From JAAXHV01 sp965207165 (lineage in GTDB: Bacteria > Pseudomonadota > Gammaproteobacteria > Eutrophobiales > Eutrophobiaceae), in NCBI GenBank assembly GCA_965207165.1, contig OZ242265.1:2418001-2482000 (forward strand): a stretch of 64,000 nucleotides of DNA, in the 5' to 3' direction. The first letter of the stretch is position 1. Each line of letters starts with the position of its first letter. A program made the position numbers and the translations under genes. The notes beneath the pieces are model-generated. The model did not search any database. It was not told the origin of the DNA and saw only the letters and a program-made list of their open reading frames with translations. This document shows positions 17,346-25,477 of this stretch, one piece after another.

Positions 17346-18707
17346 CTACCTGGCCGCGGCGGTTACGACCCTGTTCTCCCCGGCAGGCCGGTTTTTCGCA
17401 TACAGTGCGTAGGAACCGAAGCGCATCTGGTGCGGCATGCCCAGCTTCGCGGCTATGAAATCTATGGAGAACTGCATGGTCAGTTTTTCCCCGTCCCAGG
17501 TATATGACTTGAAATACTGCAGGTCGCCTTCTTCCGCCTGCTGCTTGTCCCAGTTGGACAACAGGGACGAAGTGAAATAGACCCGTTTCCCGTCCCAGCT
17601 CTGGGACAGCATGTTGATCTGGGCGCCGATCTTTTCCGTGTAGATTTCCTTCGCATTATGCGGGTCGCTGATATCGAACACCCGGGTCATGCCGTCGTTC
17701 CAGGTATCCACCCACAGCAGCGAATCGTCCGCCGCAATGGAGATGTCCACGGGCAACGGTATCTGCTCGGCAACGCCGATATCGGCAACCGGTTTGGCCT
17801 GCCAGTCACCGCTGTCATCTTCGTAGATCAGCCATATCTTGGACGTGAGGGCAGTGGTGGTGAAGCAATAATTGTTCTGTGACCCCCAGGCGCAACGAAC
17901 TTCAAGCGGCGCACCGGGCACGTCCAGTACCTTCTTCGGCTGGCGTTTATGCAGGTCCCAGATAACGACGGTGTTGCCGAAACGCTGCATGGCTTCCGGG
18001 TCTGCCATCATCTGGCCCAGGTCCATCATGTAGTTATTCCAGCCGGTAAACGACGAGGTCACCATGACGTTGCGGCGCGGCAGCACGCGCACGTCATAGC
18101 CGTAACCGTCGGCAAAATTGCCGCCCTTGACCGCGCCCTGCAGGTCACCGTCGGTGGGCATCCAGTAAGTCGCTATGTATTCCCCTTCGTTGGTATATTC
18201 CACCATGCCCGTGACCCCGCCGTGGTCCTTGTCATTGGACAGCCCGGTGATAAGCATCCTGCCGGGCATTGCATAACTGGTGTGCGGGCCGACCACGCCG
18301 CCGCTCTGCGCCACGAAATTGCTTATGGTCTTGTGGAGCCGCGGTTTGGCCGGGTCCGTATGCACGTCAAAAATAAAAATCTTGTTGGTATCAAGGCCTG
18401 AGGCCCACAGGTAACGCCGGTCATCGGTCAGACCCGAGTGATGGGCTTCGTTGCGCCCACCCACCGACAGCGTGTTGATTACCTTGCCGTAGTTTTCGGA
18501 TTTTGGATTGACGTCCACGGTAACCAGTTTGTCCTGCTCATCCCCAAGACCTTCCATACCCAGAGTCCACACGTAGACAAAATCCTCCTGGCCGACAATT
18601 TTTGCCATGTACGGCGACATGCAGGTTTCATCTGCCGATGCGAGGGGAAAGATTGACAGCAGGAAAGCAAAGACAATAAAATACGCAGAGCCGGTAAGCT
18701 GTTTCAT
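17346..18707 (-). CDS. mtoX: Methanethiol oxidase, selenium-binding protein SBP56 family
   Basis: A 453-residue protein with a signal peptide (residues 1-25, ending ASA). A seven-bladed SBP56-type propeller follows: early ETCMSPYMAKIVGQ, RNEAHHSGLTDDRRYLWASG, VGPHTSYAMPGRMLIT, GYGYDVRVLPRRNVMVTSSF, and near the end GMPHQMRFGSYALY. Conserved His residues fit copper binding. MtoX converts methanethiol, oxygen and water to formaldehyde, hydrogen sulfide and hydrogen peroxide. The name selenium-binding does not mean it is a selenoprotein. It leads a two-gene operon with the SCO-MauG fusion. Confidence 0.92.
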   Translation of the reverse strand: MKQLTGSAYFIVFAFLLSIFPLASADETCMSPYMAKIVGQEDFVYVWTLGMEGLGDEQDKLVTVDVNPKSENYGKVINTLSVGGRNEAHHSGLTDDRRYLWASGLDTNKIFIFDVHTDPAKPRLHKTISNFVAQSGGVVGPHTSYAMPGRMLITGLSNDKDHGGVTGMVEYTNEGEYIATYWMPTDGDLQGAVKGGNFADGYGYDVRVLPRRNVMVTSSFTGWNNYMMDLGQMMADPEAMQRFGNTVVIWDLHKRQPKKVLDVPGAPLEVRCAWGSQNNYCFTTTALTSKIWLIYEDDSGDWQAKPVADIGVAEQIPLPVDISIAADDSLLWVDTWNDGMTRVFDISDPHNAKEIYTEKIGAQINMLSQSWDGKRVYFTSSLLSNWDKQQAEEGDLQYFKSYTWDGEKLTMQFSIDFIAAKLGMPHQMRFGSYALYAKNRPAGENRVVTAAAR

Positions 18708-18912
18708 AATTTATCTCCAGTCAATAAAGAGTTTACCAATAGGATTATATTACAAAGTGATCGCACGGTTTTATATTTTTGGTCCGGATTCAGCCGTATT
18801 CTGTCGTACACGGCTCAATCCGTGACGCGCCGGCAGTACCCGTAACCGGATTTCAAGCCGATAATAATTCGAGAGCTGTAGCCTGACTTTTCCACTGGAT
18901 TAACAGTAAGTT

Positions 18913-20577
18913 ATGAAACGCATGCGCGGCAAGAAGGGCCGCATCCAGGGCCGTATCACACCCCAAAAGGCGCTGGCCGATGTCCGCGACCTGCTGGGCG
19001 ACGCTGCGCGTTCCCGCGACCTGCTGGTGGAGCACCTGCACAAACTGCAGGACCACTACGGGCACCTGTCGCATCGCCACTTGCTGGCGCTGGCCATCGA
19101 GATGGAACTGCCGATGGCAGAAGTCTATGAAACCGCCACGTTTTACCATCATTTCGACGTGTTGCAGGCCAACGAAACGCCGCCGCCGGCACTCACGGTG
19201 CGGGTGTGTGAATCGCTGACCTGCGAGATGTTCGGCGCCGGTAAGCTGATCGATGAACTGCGTGCTGCGACTGACGCCGGCGAGGTGAGGATTCAGCCCG
19301 TTCCGTGCGTGGGACGCTGCCAGGCCGCGCCGGTCGCAGTGGTCGGCACCAACCCGATAGAGCATGCGCAGCCGGCAACCGTGGCGGCTGCCCTGGATGA
19401 CGGGGAAATGCGCTGCGCGGAACCGGATGCCGTGCGCTACTCCCGCTACCGGGAGGAAGGCGGCTACAGGTTGCTGGCAGAGTGCATGGACGGGCAACAT
19501 GAGCCGGAACAGATCATCACCGTGCTGGAAAGCGCCAACCTGCGCGGCCTGGGCGGGGCCGGTTTTCCGGCAGGCAGGAAATGGCGCATCCTGCGCGAGC
19601 AAACCCGTCCGCGCCTGGTCGCAGTCAACGCCGACGAGGGCGAACCCGGGACTTTCAAGGACCGTTACTTCCTGGAACGCGACCCGCACCGTTTTATCGA
19701 AGGCGCATTGATCGCATGCTGGGCCATTGAGGCTGAGGCGGTCTATATCTACCTGCGCGACGAATACGCAGGTTGCCGCAACCTGCTGGAAGCAGAACTG
19801 GCGGCGCTGCAACGGGACCCGCCCTGCCCACTGCCCGCGATCCACCTGCGGCGCGGCGCCGGAGCCTATATCTGCGGGGAAGAATCCGCCATGCTTGAAT
19901 CCATAGAGGGCAAGCGCGGCATGCCGCGCCTGCGCCCACCCTACATCGCCGAGGTGGGCCTGTTCAACCGCCCCACACTGGAACAGAACATGGAAACCCT
20001 GCATTGGGTACGGGACATAGTCGAACACGGGCCGGAGTTCTTCACTTCTCACGGCCGGCACGGGCGCAAGGGCCTGCGCTCTTTCTCCGTCAGCGGCCGG
20101 GTACAAAACCCCGGGGTCCACCTGGCGCCGGCAGGCATTACCGTACGGGAACTGATCGGGGAATACTGCGGCGGCATGTTGCCGGGGCACGAGTTTTACG
20201 GCTATTTCCCGGGCGGCGCCTCCGGCGGACTCCTGCCTGCATCGCTGGGCGATGTGCCGCTGGATTTCGATACCCTGCAGGAGCACGGCTGCTTTATCGG
20301 TTCCGCCGCAGTCATCATACTGTCGGACCGGGACAGCGCCCGCGCCCTGGCCTTGAATGCCATGCGCTTTTTCGAGGATGAGTCCTGCGGCCAGTGCACT
20401 CCCTGCCGGGCGGGGACGGCCAAGGCGGTGAAACTGATGGAAAAACCCGAATGGGACCGGCTGCTGCTGGAAGACCTGGCGCAGGCCATGGAGGATGCCT
20501 CCATCTGCGGACTGGGGCAGGCTGCGCCCAACCCGTTGCGTTGCGCTATGAGGTATTTTCCGGGGGAGTTTTCGTGA
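18913..20577 (+). CDS. NAD-linked formate dehydrogenase, fused gamma/beta subunit
   Basis: A 554-residue fusion of a NuoE-like and a NuoF-like module. The thioredoxin-like 2Fe-2S part (residues about 1-150) has the Cys set CESLTC and PCVGRC. The NuoF-like part (about 170-540) has GRGLGGAG-type NADH-binding sequence (LRGLGGAGFPAGRKW), the FMN segment ADEGEPGTFKDR, and the 4Fe-4S set ESCGQCTPCR plus a later Cys. It would pass electrons from the alpha subunit to NAD. Divergent from mtoX over 205 bp that probably contain both promoters. Confidence 0.88.
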   Translation: MKRMRGKKGRIQGRITPQKALADVRDLLGDAARSRDLLVEHLHKLQDHYGHLSHRHLLALAIEMELPMAEVYETATFYHHFDVLQANETPPPALTVRVCESLTCEMFGAGKLIDELRAATDAGEVRIQPVPCVGRCQAAPVAVVGTNPIEHAQPATVAAALDDGEMRCAEPDAVRYSRYREEGGYRLLAECMDGQHEPEQIITVLESANLRGLGGAGFPAGRKWRILREQTRPRLVAVNADEGEPGTFKDRYFLERDPHRFIEGALIACWAIEAEAVYIYLRDEYAGCRNLLEAELAALQRDPPCPLPAIHLRRGAGAYICGEESAMLESIEGKRGMPRLRPPYIAEVGLFNRPTLEQNMETLHWVRDIVEHGPEFFTSHGRHGRKGLRSFSVSGRVQNPGVHLAPAGITVRELIGEYCGGMLPGHEFYGYFPGGASGGLLPASLGDVPLDFDTLQEHGCFIGSAAVIILSDRDSARALALNAMRFFEDESCGQCTPCRAGTAKAVKLMEKPEWDRLLLEDLAQAMEDASICGLGQAAPNPLRCAMRYFPGEFS

Positions 20578-20581
20578 TTCC

Positions 20582-20610
20582 ATCCGCAGATGACGCAGAT
20601 TAACGCAGAT
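20582..20610 (+). repeat. CGCAGAT-type short repeat
   Basis: Three copies of a CCGCAGAT/ACGCAGAT unit lie in the 53-bp gap between the formate dehydrogenase genes. A two-copy version occurs at 34801-34820. Short dispersed repeats of this type are non-coding. Confidence 0.6.
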
Positions 20611-20630
20611 TTATTTTAAAAATTTTATAA

Positions 20631-23372
20631 ATGCAGGAACAAGATAAAACAACAACCCGGTTTTCCCTGAACGGACGTGATGTCGAGGCCGCTGCGGAAG
20701 AGACCATCCTGCAGGCGGCGGAACGGCACGGTGTGGAGATCCCGCGACTCTGTTACACGGAAGGTTATCGCGCGGACGGCAACTGCCGCGTCTGCATGGT
20801 GGAGATAGAAGGGGAACGCGCCCTGGCGCCGTCCTGCTGCCGCAAACCGGCGGAAGGGATGAAAGTCAGCAGTACTACCGGGCGTGCGCTGCACTCGCAG
20901 AAAATGGTGCTGGAACTGTTGCTGGCGGATATGCCGCAACAAGGTGCATCGCCCTACCGCCTGGATTCAGAGCTTGACCACTGGACTACAAAGATGAACG
21001 TGTTCTCCCCCCGCTTCGAGGGACGGGAGCAGGCCGCGCCGGATCTGTCGCACCCTGCCATCGCGGTCAACCTGGATGCCTGTATCCAGTGTACCCGCTG
21101 CGTGCGCGCCTGCCGGGAGGAGCAGGTGAACGACGTCATCGGTTATGCCTGGCGCGGCAAGCACTCCGAAATCGTATTCGACATGGACGACCTGATGGGA
21201 GAGAGCACCTGCGTGGCCTGCGGCGAGTGCGTACAGGCGTGCCCCACCGGCGCCCTGATGCCGGCCCGGAACGTGGGCCTGGTGAAACCGGATAAACAGG
21301 TCGATTCCGTCTGCCCTTACTGCGGCGTAGGTTGTCTGTTGACGTTCAACGTAAAGAACGACCATATACAATACGTGGAAGGCCGGGACGGCCCGTCCAA
21401 CCACGGCCGCCTGTGCGTCAAGGGACGTTACGGCTTCGATTTCGTGCACCACCCCGGGCGCCTGACGAGACCGCTGATCCGGAAGCCGGGGACACCCAAG
21501 ACCACGGAGATTATCCCGTCCCGGGCGTTGCACCGTTATTTCCGCGAAGCGACCTGGGAGGAAGCGCTGGATGCCGCAGCGGACGGCCTGAGTTCAATCC
21601 GCGACGCGCAGGGCTCACAGGCCCTGGCCGGTTTCGGCTGCGCCAAGGGCAGTAACGAAGAAGCTTACCTGTTCCAGAAACTGGTGCGTACCGCCTTCGT
21701 CACCAACAACGTCGATCACTGTACCCGCCTGTGCCATGCCTCCTCGGTTTCCGCACTGCTGGAAACCATCGGCTCGGGCGCGGTCTCCAACCAGGTGGCA
21801 GACGGTACACAGGCTGAAGTCATTATCGTGATAGGCGCCCGTCCCAACGACAACCATCCGGTCGCCGCCACGTTCATGAAAAATGCGGCCGAAAACGGCA
21901 GCAAGCTGATCGTAATCGAACCTTACAGTTCCGAGATGTACCTGCACGCCCACGCATTCCTGCAACTGAGGCCCGGCACCGACGTGCTGCTGCTGAACGG
22001 CATGATGCACACGATTATCAACGAGGGCTTGCACGACCGGTCGTTCATAGATGCCCATACCGCGGGCTTCGCCGCACTCATGGAGACAGTGCAGGAGTAC
22101 AGTCCGGAACAAGTAGCGCCCATCTGCGGTATCGCCGCTGAGAAGATAAAGGAGGTGGCGCGCCTTTATGCGAAGGCAAAAACCGCGATCATTTTCTGGG
22201 GCATGGGCATATCCCAGCATGTGCACGGAACGGATAACGCCCGCTGCCTGATCTCGCTGGCGCTGATGACCGGACAGATCGGCCGTCCCGGCACCGGCCT
22301 GCACCCGTTACGCGGGCAGAACAACGTGCAGGGGGCTTCCGACATGGGCCTGATCCCGATGGTGTATCCCGATTACCAGCCGGTGCAGGACCCGGAAACG
22401 AGACGCAGGTTCGAGCAGCTCTGGGGGATGCAACTGAACCCGGACGCCGGCAAGACGGTGGTCGAGATTATGCACGGCGTGCATGAACGGGAAATCACGG
22501 GCATGTACATCATGGGAGAGAACCCCGCCATGTCCGACCCGAACCTGAATCACGCCAGGGAGGCATTGACCAGGCTGCAGCACCTGGTGGTCCAGGATAT
22601 ATTCTTCACCGAAACCTGCGGGTTTGCCGACGTCATCCTGCCGGCTTCCGCCTTTCCGGAGAAAACCGGCACCTATACCAATACCGACCGGCGCGTGCAA
22701 CTGGGCAGAGAGGCCGTCAACCCGCCCGGTGATGCGCGCCAGGACCTGTGGATCATCCAGGAACTGGCCCGGCGTCTCGGTCTTGACTGGGATTATCCGG
22801 GACCGGAGAAGGTGTTCGAGGAAATCCGGCAGGCCGTGCCCAGTATGGCGGGCATGACCTGGGAGCGCCTGGAACAGGATGATTCACTGACCTATCCGTT
22901 AACCGGGGAAGGCGATCCGGGCGAACCGGTCATTTTCAAGGGCGGCAGTTTCCCGACGGAGGACGGCAAGGGACGTTTTATCGCGGCGGATTATATCGAG
23001 GCGGCAGAATTGCCCGATGACGACTACCCCTTTATTTTCATGACGGGAAGACAACTGGAACACTGGCACACCGGCACCATGACGCGCCATTCCAGGGTGT
23101 TGAATACCATCGAACCCTGGCCGTATATCCTGGTCAACCCCGGGGACCTGCGCGCAATGGACATGGAATCGGGCGACCTGCTGGCCATTGAATCACGGCG
23201 CGGCAGGCTCAACGTAGCCACCCGCGTCGACGAAGGCATGCAGCGCGGCGTGGTCATGATGCCGTTCACCTACCACGAGGCAGCCGCAAACGTGCTCACC
23301 AACGATGCCCTGGATCCGTTCGGCAAGATCCCGGAGTTCAAGTTCTGCGCGGTACGGGTGGGTAAAAATTAA
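20631..23372 (+). CDS. Formate dehydrogenase, catalytic alpha subunit (Cys type)
   Basis: A 913-residue cytoplasmic enzyme. Residues 1-80 form a 2Fe-2S ferredoxin domain (CYTEGYRADGNCRVC). Residues about 140-220 hold two 4Fe-4S clusters (CIQCTRCVRAC and CVACGECVQACP). A further cluster uses CPYCGVGC, and the bis-MGD domains follow. The Mo ligand is Cys in NVDHCTRLCHASS, so this is not the selenocysteine form although selB and selC are nearby. With the upstream subunit it would oxidise formate to CO2 with NAD. The last 70 bases are repeated at 24245-24314. Confidence 0.92.
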   Translation: MQEQDKTTTRFSLNGRDVEAAAEETILQAAERHGVEIPRLCYTEGYRADGNCRVCMVEIEGERALAPSCCRKPAEGMKVSSTTGRALHSQKMVLELLLADMPQQGASPYRLDSELDHWTTKMNVFSPRFEGREQAAPDLSHPAIAVNLDACIQCTRCVRACREEQVNDVIGYAWRGKHSEIVFDMDDLMGESTCVACGECVQACPTGALMPARNVGLVKPDKQVDSVCPYCGVGCLLTFNVKNDHIQYVEGRDGPSNHGRLCVKGRYGFDFVHHPGRLTRPLIRKPGTPKTTEIIPSRALHRYFREATWEEALDAAADGLSSIRDAQGSQALAGFGCAKGSNEEAYLFQKLVRTAFVTNNVDHCTRLCHASSVSALLETIGSGAVSNQVADGTQAEVIIVIGARPNDNHPVAATFMKNAAENGSKLIVIEPYSSEMYLHAHAFLQLRPGTDVLLLNGMMHTIINEGLHDRSFIDAHTAGFAALMETVQEYSPEQVAPICGIAAEKIKEVARLYAKAKTAIIFWGMGISQHVHGTDNARCLISLALMTGQIGRPGTGLHPLRGQNNVQGASDMGLIPMVYPDYQPVQDPETRRRFEQLWGMQLNPDAGKTVVEIMHGVHEREITGMYIMGENPAMSDPNLNHAREALTRLQHLVVQDIFFTETCGFADVILPASAFPEKTGTYTNTDRRVQLGREAVNPPGDARQDLWIIQELARRLGLDWDYPGPEKVFEEIRQAVPSMAGMTWERLEQDDSLTYPLTGEGDPGEPVIFKGGSFPTEDGKGRFIAADYIEAAELPDDDYPFIFMTGRQLEHWHTGTMTRHSRVLNTIEPWPYILVNPGDLRAMDMESGDLLAIESRRGRLNVATRVDEGMQRGVVMMPFTYHEAAANVLTNDALDPFGKIPEFKFCAVRVGKN
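23302..23371 (+). repeat. Duplicated fdhA 3' end, copy 1
   Basis: This stretch encodes the last residues of the formate dehydrogenase alpha subunit. It aligns without gaps to 24245-24314, differing mainly at the 5' half and at third-codon positions. Confidence 0.85.
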
Positions 23373-23461
23373 TTCTCCCGGGACTGCGCCTGCATAATTT
23401 TTAGTTGTCATATGACAATTATAATGCTATATTAAGCCTTCAAATCATCAAAGGGAAGTGG

Positions 23462-23697
23462 ATGAAACATCCCCATAAGGATATTAATGCGGTTGTTCGC
23501 TATGCGAAGACAAAAGGCTGGACTGTAAAAGCGACTGCCGGGCATGCCTGGGGTATATTGAAATGCCCACAAAATAGCATTGATTGCCGATGTGGACAGT
23601 TTTGCCGGATGTCAATCTGGACCACCCCATAAAATCCCGGCAACTTCGCGAGAAGATTGAAACAGAAGATAGACGGTTGTATCTATGGGTACGTTGA
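23462..23697 (+). pseudogene. HicA-like small toxin candidate with a frameshift
   Basis: The frame starting MKHPHKDINAVVRYAKTKGW runs 56 codons through RCGQFCRMSIWTTP and then meets TAA. The expected continuation (KSRQLREKIETEDRR) lies in another frame down to TGA at 23695. Adding one C to the CCCC run at 23625-23628 restores a single frame of about 78 codons. The sequence resembles small HicA-like proteins found beside a DNA-binding partner, as here. GGGAAG at 23453 supports ATG 23462. The shift could be real decay or an assembly error. Confidence 0.65.
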
Positions 23698-23715
23698 TGA
23701 GCAAGAGTAATCTAG

Positions 23716-24231
23716 ATGACAAAAACCTATGATTTTACGTTGACATTTTCAATGTCGAGATACGGTTCCAATCCGGAGAACTGCCTGGATGCACTATATG
23801 AAGCGGGGTGTGATGACACGATAGTTGGGACTGGTATGCCGGGTTCCATCGCTTTGAATTTTTCACGTATCGCAAAATCAGCAGAGACCGCTATTCGGAA
23901 AGCTATCTATGAGGTGCGGAATGCCCTTCCCGATGCAGAATTAATAGAGTTGAAGCCTGATCTGGTAGGCATTTCCGATATAGCCGCACTATTGGAGTGT
24001 TCGCGACAAAATGTCCGGAAACTGGCCACGAACGGTAATTCTAATTTTCCCATGCCTACAGTTTCCGGAAGCGTCCCTCTCTGGCATTTCTATGAAGTAG
24101 CAAACTGGCTGCTCAAGAACTCCAGGGTAAAGATTAAACCAAAGGAAGCAGATGTGGAGATCGCTAAAATAGCATTTCAAAAAAATCTGGAGGTCCAACA
24201 GGGTCGTTATCGAATACTTGTAAATCAATAA
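23716..24231 (+). CDS. Putative DNA-binding antitoxin partner
   Basis: A 171-residue protein. Residues 1-75 resemble a HicB-like degraded RNase H or ferredoxin-like fold (YDFTLTFSMS, CDDTIVGTGMPGSIALNF). Residues about 85-130 carry a helix-turn-helix of the MerR/excisionase kind (LVGISDIAALLECSRQNVRKLA). It starts 18 bp after the restored end of the HicA-like gene. The pair has the layout of a toxin with its repressor-antitoxin. Function is inferred from layout. Confidence 0.65.
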   Translation: MTKTYDFTLTFSMSRYGSNPENCLDALYEAGCDDTIVGTGMPGSIALNFSRIAKSAETAIRKAIYEVRNALPDAELIELKPDLVGISDIAALLECSRQNVRKLATNGNSNFPMPTVSGSVPLWHFYEVANWLLKNSRVKIKPKEADVEIAKIAFQKNLEVQQGRYRILVNQ

Positions 24232-24244
24232 AATTAAGCTGGCC

Positions 24245-24314
24245 ACGATGCCCTGTACCCCTACGGTAAAATCCCCGAGTTCAAGTTCTGCGCGGTACGG
24301 GTGGGTAAAAATTA
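24245..24314 (+). repeat. Duplicated fdhA 3' end, copy 2
   Basis: This encodes HDALYPYGKIPEFKFCAVRV and ends in TAG, matching the C-terminus of the formate dehydrogenase alpha subunit but with mostly synonymous changes. It is not attached to any gene. It marks the right edge of an insert of about 870 bp carrying the HicA-like pair. Confidence 0.85.
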
Positions 24315-24336
24315 GTGGTCATTCCTGGTAATCAGA

Positions 24337-24372
24337 TTGAAGGATGGTGCAATAGTGTGTAATAATGCACCA
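24337..24372 (+). promoter_or_regulatory. ParDE promoter with overlapping operator
   Basis: TTGAAG at 24337-24342 and TAATAA at 24360-24365 are 17 bases apart, a good sigma-70 layout. The inverted repeat TGGTGCA (24345-24351) and TGCACCA (24366-24372) brackets the -10 region. The ParD antitoxin probably binds here to repress its own operon. Confidence 0.6.
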
Positions 24373-24398
24373 ATAGAAACCATTTTGAAGTGTAACCT

Positions 24399-24644
24399 AT
24401 GCCGAGACAAACGATCACATTCAGCGAACCCAACCATGCGTGGATTCAGTCTAAAGTCGATAGCAGGGAGTTTCGCAACCATACCGAAGTAGTAAACGAC
24501 GCCTTGCGTAAAGCACGTGAGATGGAAAGTGGGATTGAAGCAATACGCCACCGCTTGGTAGTGGCTGAAAACATTGGCTTTACCGATATGACAATGGATG
24601 AGATATGGGAAGAGGCCAGACAGGATGGCCAGGTATCGCCTTAG
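24399..24644 (+). CDS. ParD-type antitoxin
   Basis: An 81-residue protein with an N-terminal ribbon-helix-helix (RQTITFSEPNHAWIQSKV, EFRNHTEVVNDALRKARE) and an acidic C-terminal tail, the usual ParD layout. It overlaps the toxin gene by 20 bases. It should dimerise, repress the promoter just upstream and neutralise ParE. Confidence 0.88.
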   Translation: MPRQTITFSEPNHAWIQSKVDSREFRNHTEVVNDALRKAREMESGIEAIRHRLVVAENIGFTDMTMDEIWEEARQDGQVSP

Positions 24645-24924
24645 CAACATAGCAAAAGAGGATTTAATCTCTATTGCCCGTTGGGGCGATGAGTACCATG
24701 GTATCAAACGATCCAACCAGTATCGGGACGCCCTCAAAGCACATTTTTCCGAGCTCGCGGCAAACCCGTTACTCTACCCGGCAGTAGCGCATATCAGGCC
24801 GGGGTATCGTCGCAGTGTGTGCGGGGTACATTCAATTTATTACCGGATTAAGGGAGACACCGTAGAAATCATGTCGATTCTACGGGCACAAGACCCTGAC
24901 AGACATCTGCCAAAAAATTCTTGA
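24625..24924 (+). CDS. ParE-type toxin
   Basis: A 99-residue RelE/ParE-fold protein: YRLSNIAKEDLISIARW at the start, LAANPLLYPAV, and the C-terminal strands RRSVCGVHSIYYRI and VEIMSILRAQDP. ParE toxins usually inhibit DNA gyrase. ATG 24625 lies within the antitoxin gene, and the length is full. Confidence 0.88.
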   Translation: MARYRLSNIAKEDLISIARWGDEYHGIKRSNQYRDALKAHFSELAANPLLYPAVAHIRPGYRRSVCGVHSIYYRIKGDTVEIMSILRAQDPDRHLPKNS

Positions 24925-25032
24925 CACTACCTTTCACCGTTCCTTTGATAGTTTTCCGCTACACCTTCTATCAGCATCTGATAGAAAATTTCATTGGTTT
25001 GAATCCACCAAAAACTGCCTCGCCGCTTGTTG

Positions 25033-25041
25033 TGATATAAT
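25033..25041 (+). promoter_or_regulatory. Extended -10 promoter for yajC-secDF
   Basis: TGATATAAT gives a TG-extended, consensus TATAAT -10 box (25036-25041) 31 bp before the yajC start. No clear -35 hexamer is seen, as is common for extended -10 promoters. Confidence 0.55.
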
Positions 25042-25071
25042 GCCGCCCTTATTTCAGCAGGCATCGAAACA

Positions 25072-25398
25072 ATGTTTGATTTCTTCATAAGCGACGCATG
25101 GGCACAGGGCTCCGGACAGGGGGGCGGTGGTTCTTTCCTGTTCATGATGGTCCTGTTTTTCGTCATTTTTTATTTCTTCCTGATCCGGCCGCAGATGAAG
25201 CAGGCCAAGGAGCACAAGGCACTGGTGAGCGGTTTGACGAAGGGCGATGAAGTGGTCACCAACGGCGGTGTTCTGGGGAAAATCAACCAGGTAGGAGATA
25301 ATTTCATCGTGTTGGAAATAGCGAAGGAAACGGAAGTCAAGGTACAGAAGCAGGCAGTTTCCGCGGTCCTGCCCAAGGGAACGCTGAAAACACTCTGA
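25072..25398 (+). CDS. yajC: Preprotein translocase accessory subunit YajC
   Basis: A 108-residue inner-membrane protein with one transmembrane helix (about residues 22-41, FLFMMVLFFVIFYFFLIRPQ) and the YajC signature FLIRPQMKQAKEH, then a KGDEVVTNGGVLGKI beta domain. It joins SecDF in the Sec holocomplex. The usual upstream neighbours queA and tgt are not in the window; toxin-antitoxin loci precede it instead. Confidence 0.95.
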   Translation: MFDFFISDAWAQGSGQGGGGSFLFMMVLFFVIFYFFLIRPQMKQAKEHKALVSGLTKGDEVVTNGGVLGKINQVGDNFIVLEIAKETEVKVQKQAVSAVLPKGTLKTL

Positions 25399-25439
25399 CC
25401 AGAGCAGTGTTACATCATTTCAACCGCCTGTGGACTGCC

Positions 25440-25463
25440 ATTCCTAATTCCTAATTCCTAATC
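25440..25463 (+). repeat. AATTCCT tandem repeat before secD
   Basis: Three tandem ATTCCTA units lie 15 bases upstream of the secD start. Similar AATTC-based repeats occur at 32267 and 37191, each just before a gene. Confidence 0.6.
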
Positions 25464-25477
25464 CCCATCAGTTGTCC

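Noticed and set aside
17346..18707. Selenoprotein, because the family is called selenium-binding protein
   Set aside because: The family name reflects historic selenium labelling; the gene has no in-frame TGA and fits methanethiol oxidase.
18853..20583. A 576-codon open frame on the minus strand opposite the formate dehydrogenase beta subunit gene
   Set aside because: It lies entirely opposite a gene with clear cofactor motifs, has no recognisable domain, and is a by-product of GC-rich codon use.
20631..23372. Selenocysteine-containing formate dehydrogenase, suggested by nearby selB-selC
   Set aside because: The frame has no internal TGA and carries Cys at the metal-ligand position.
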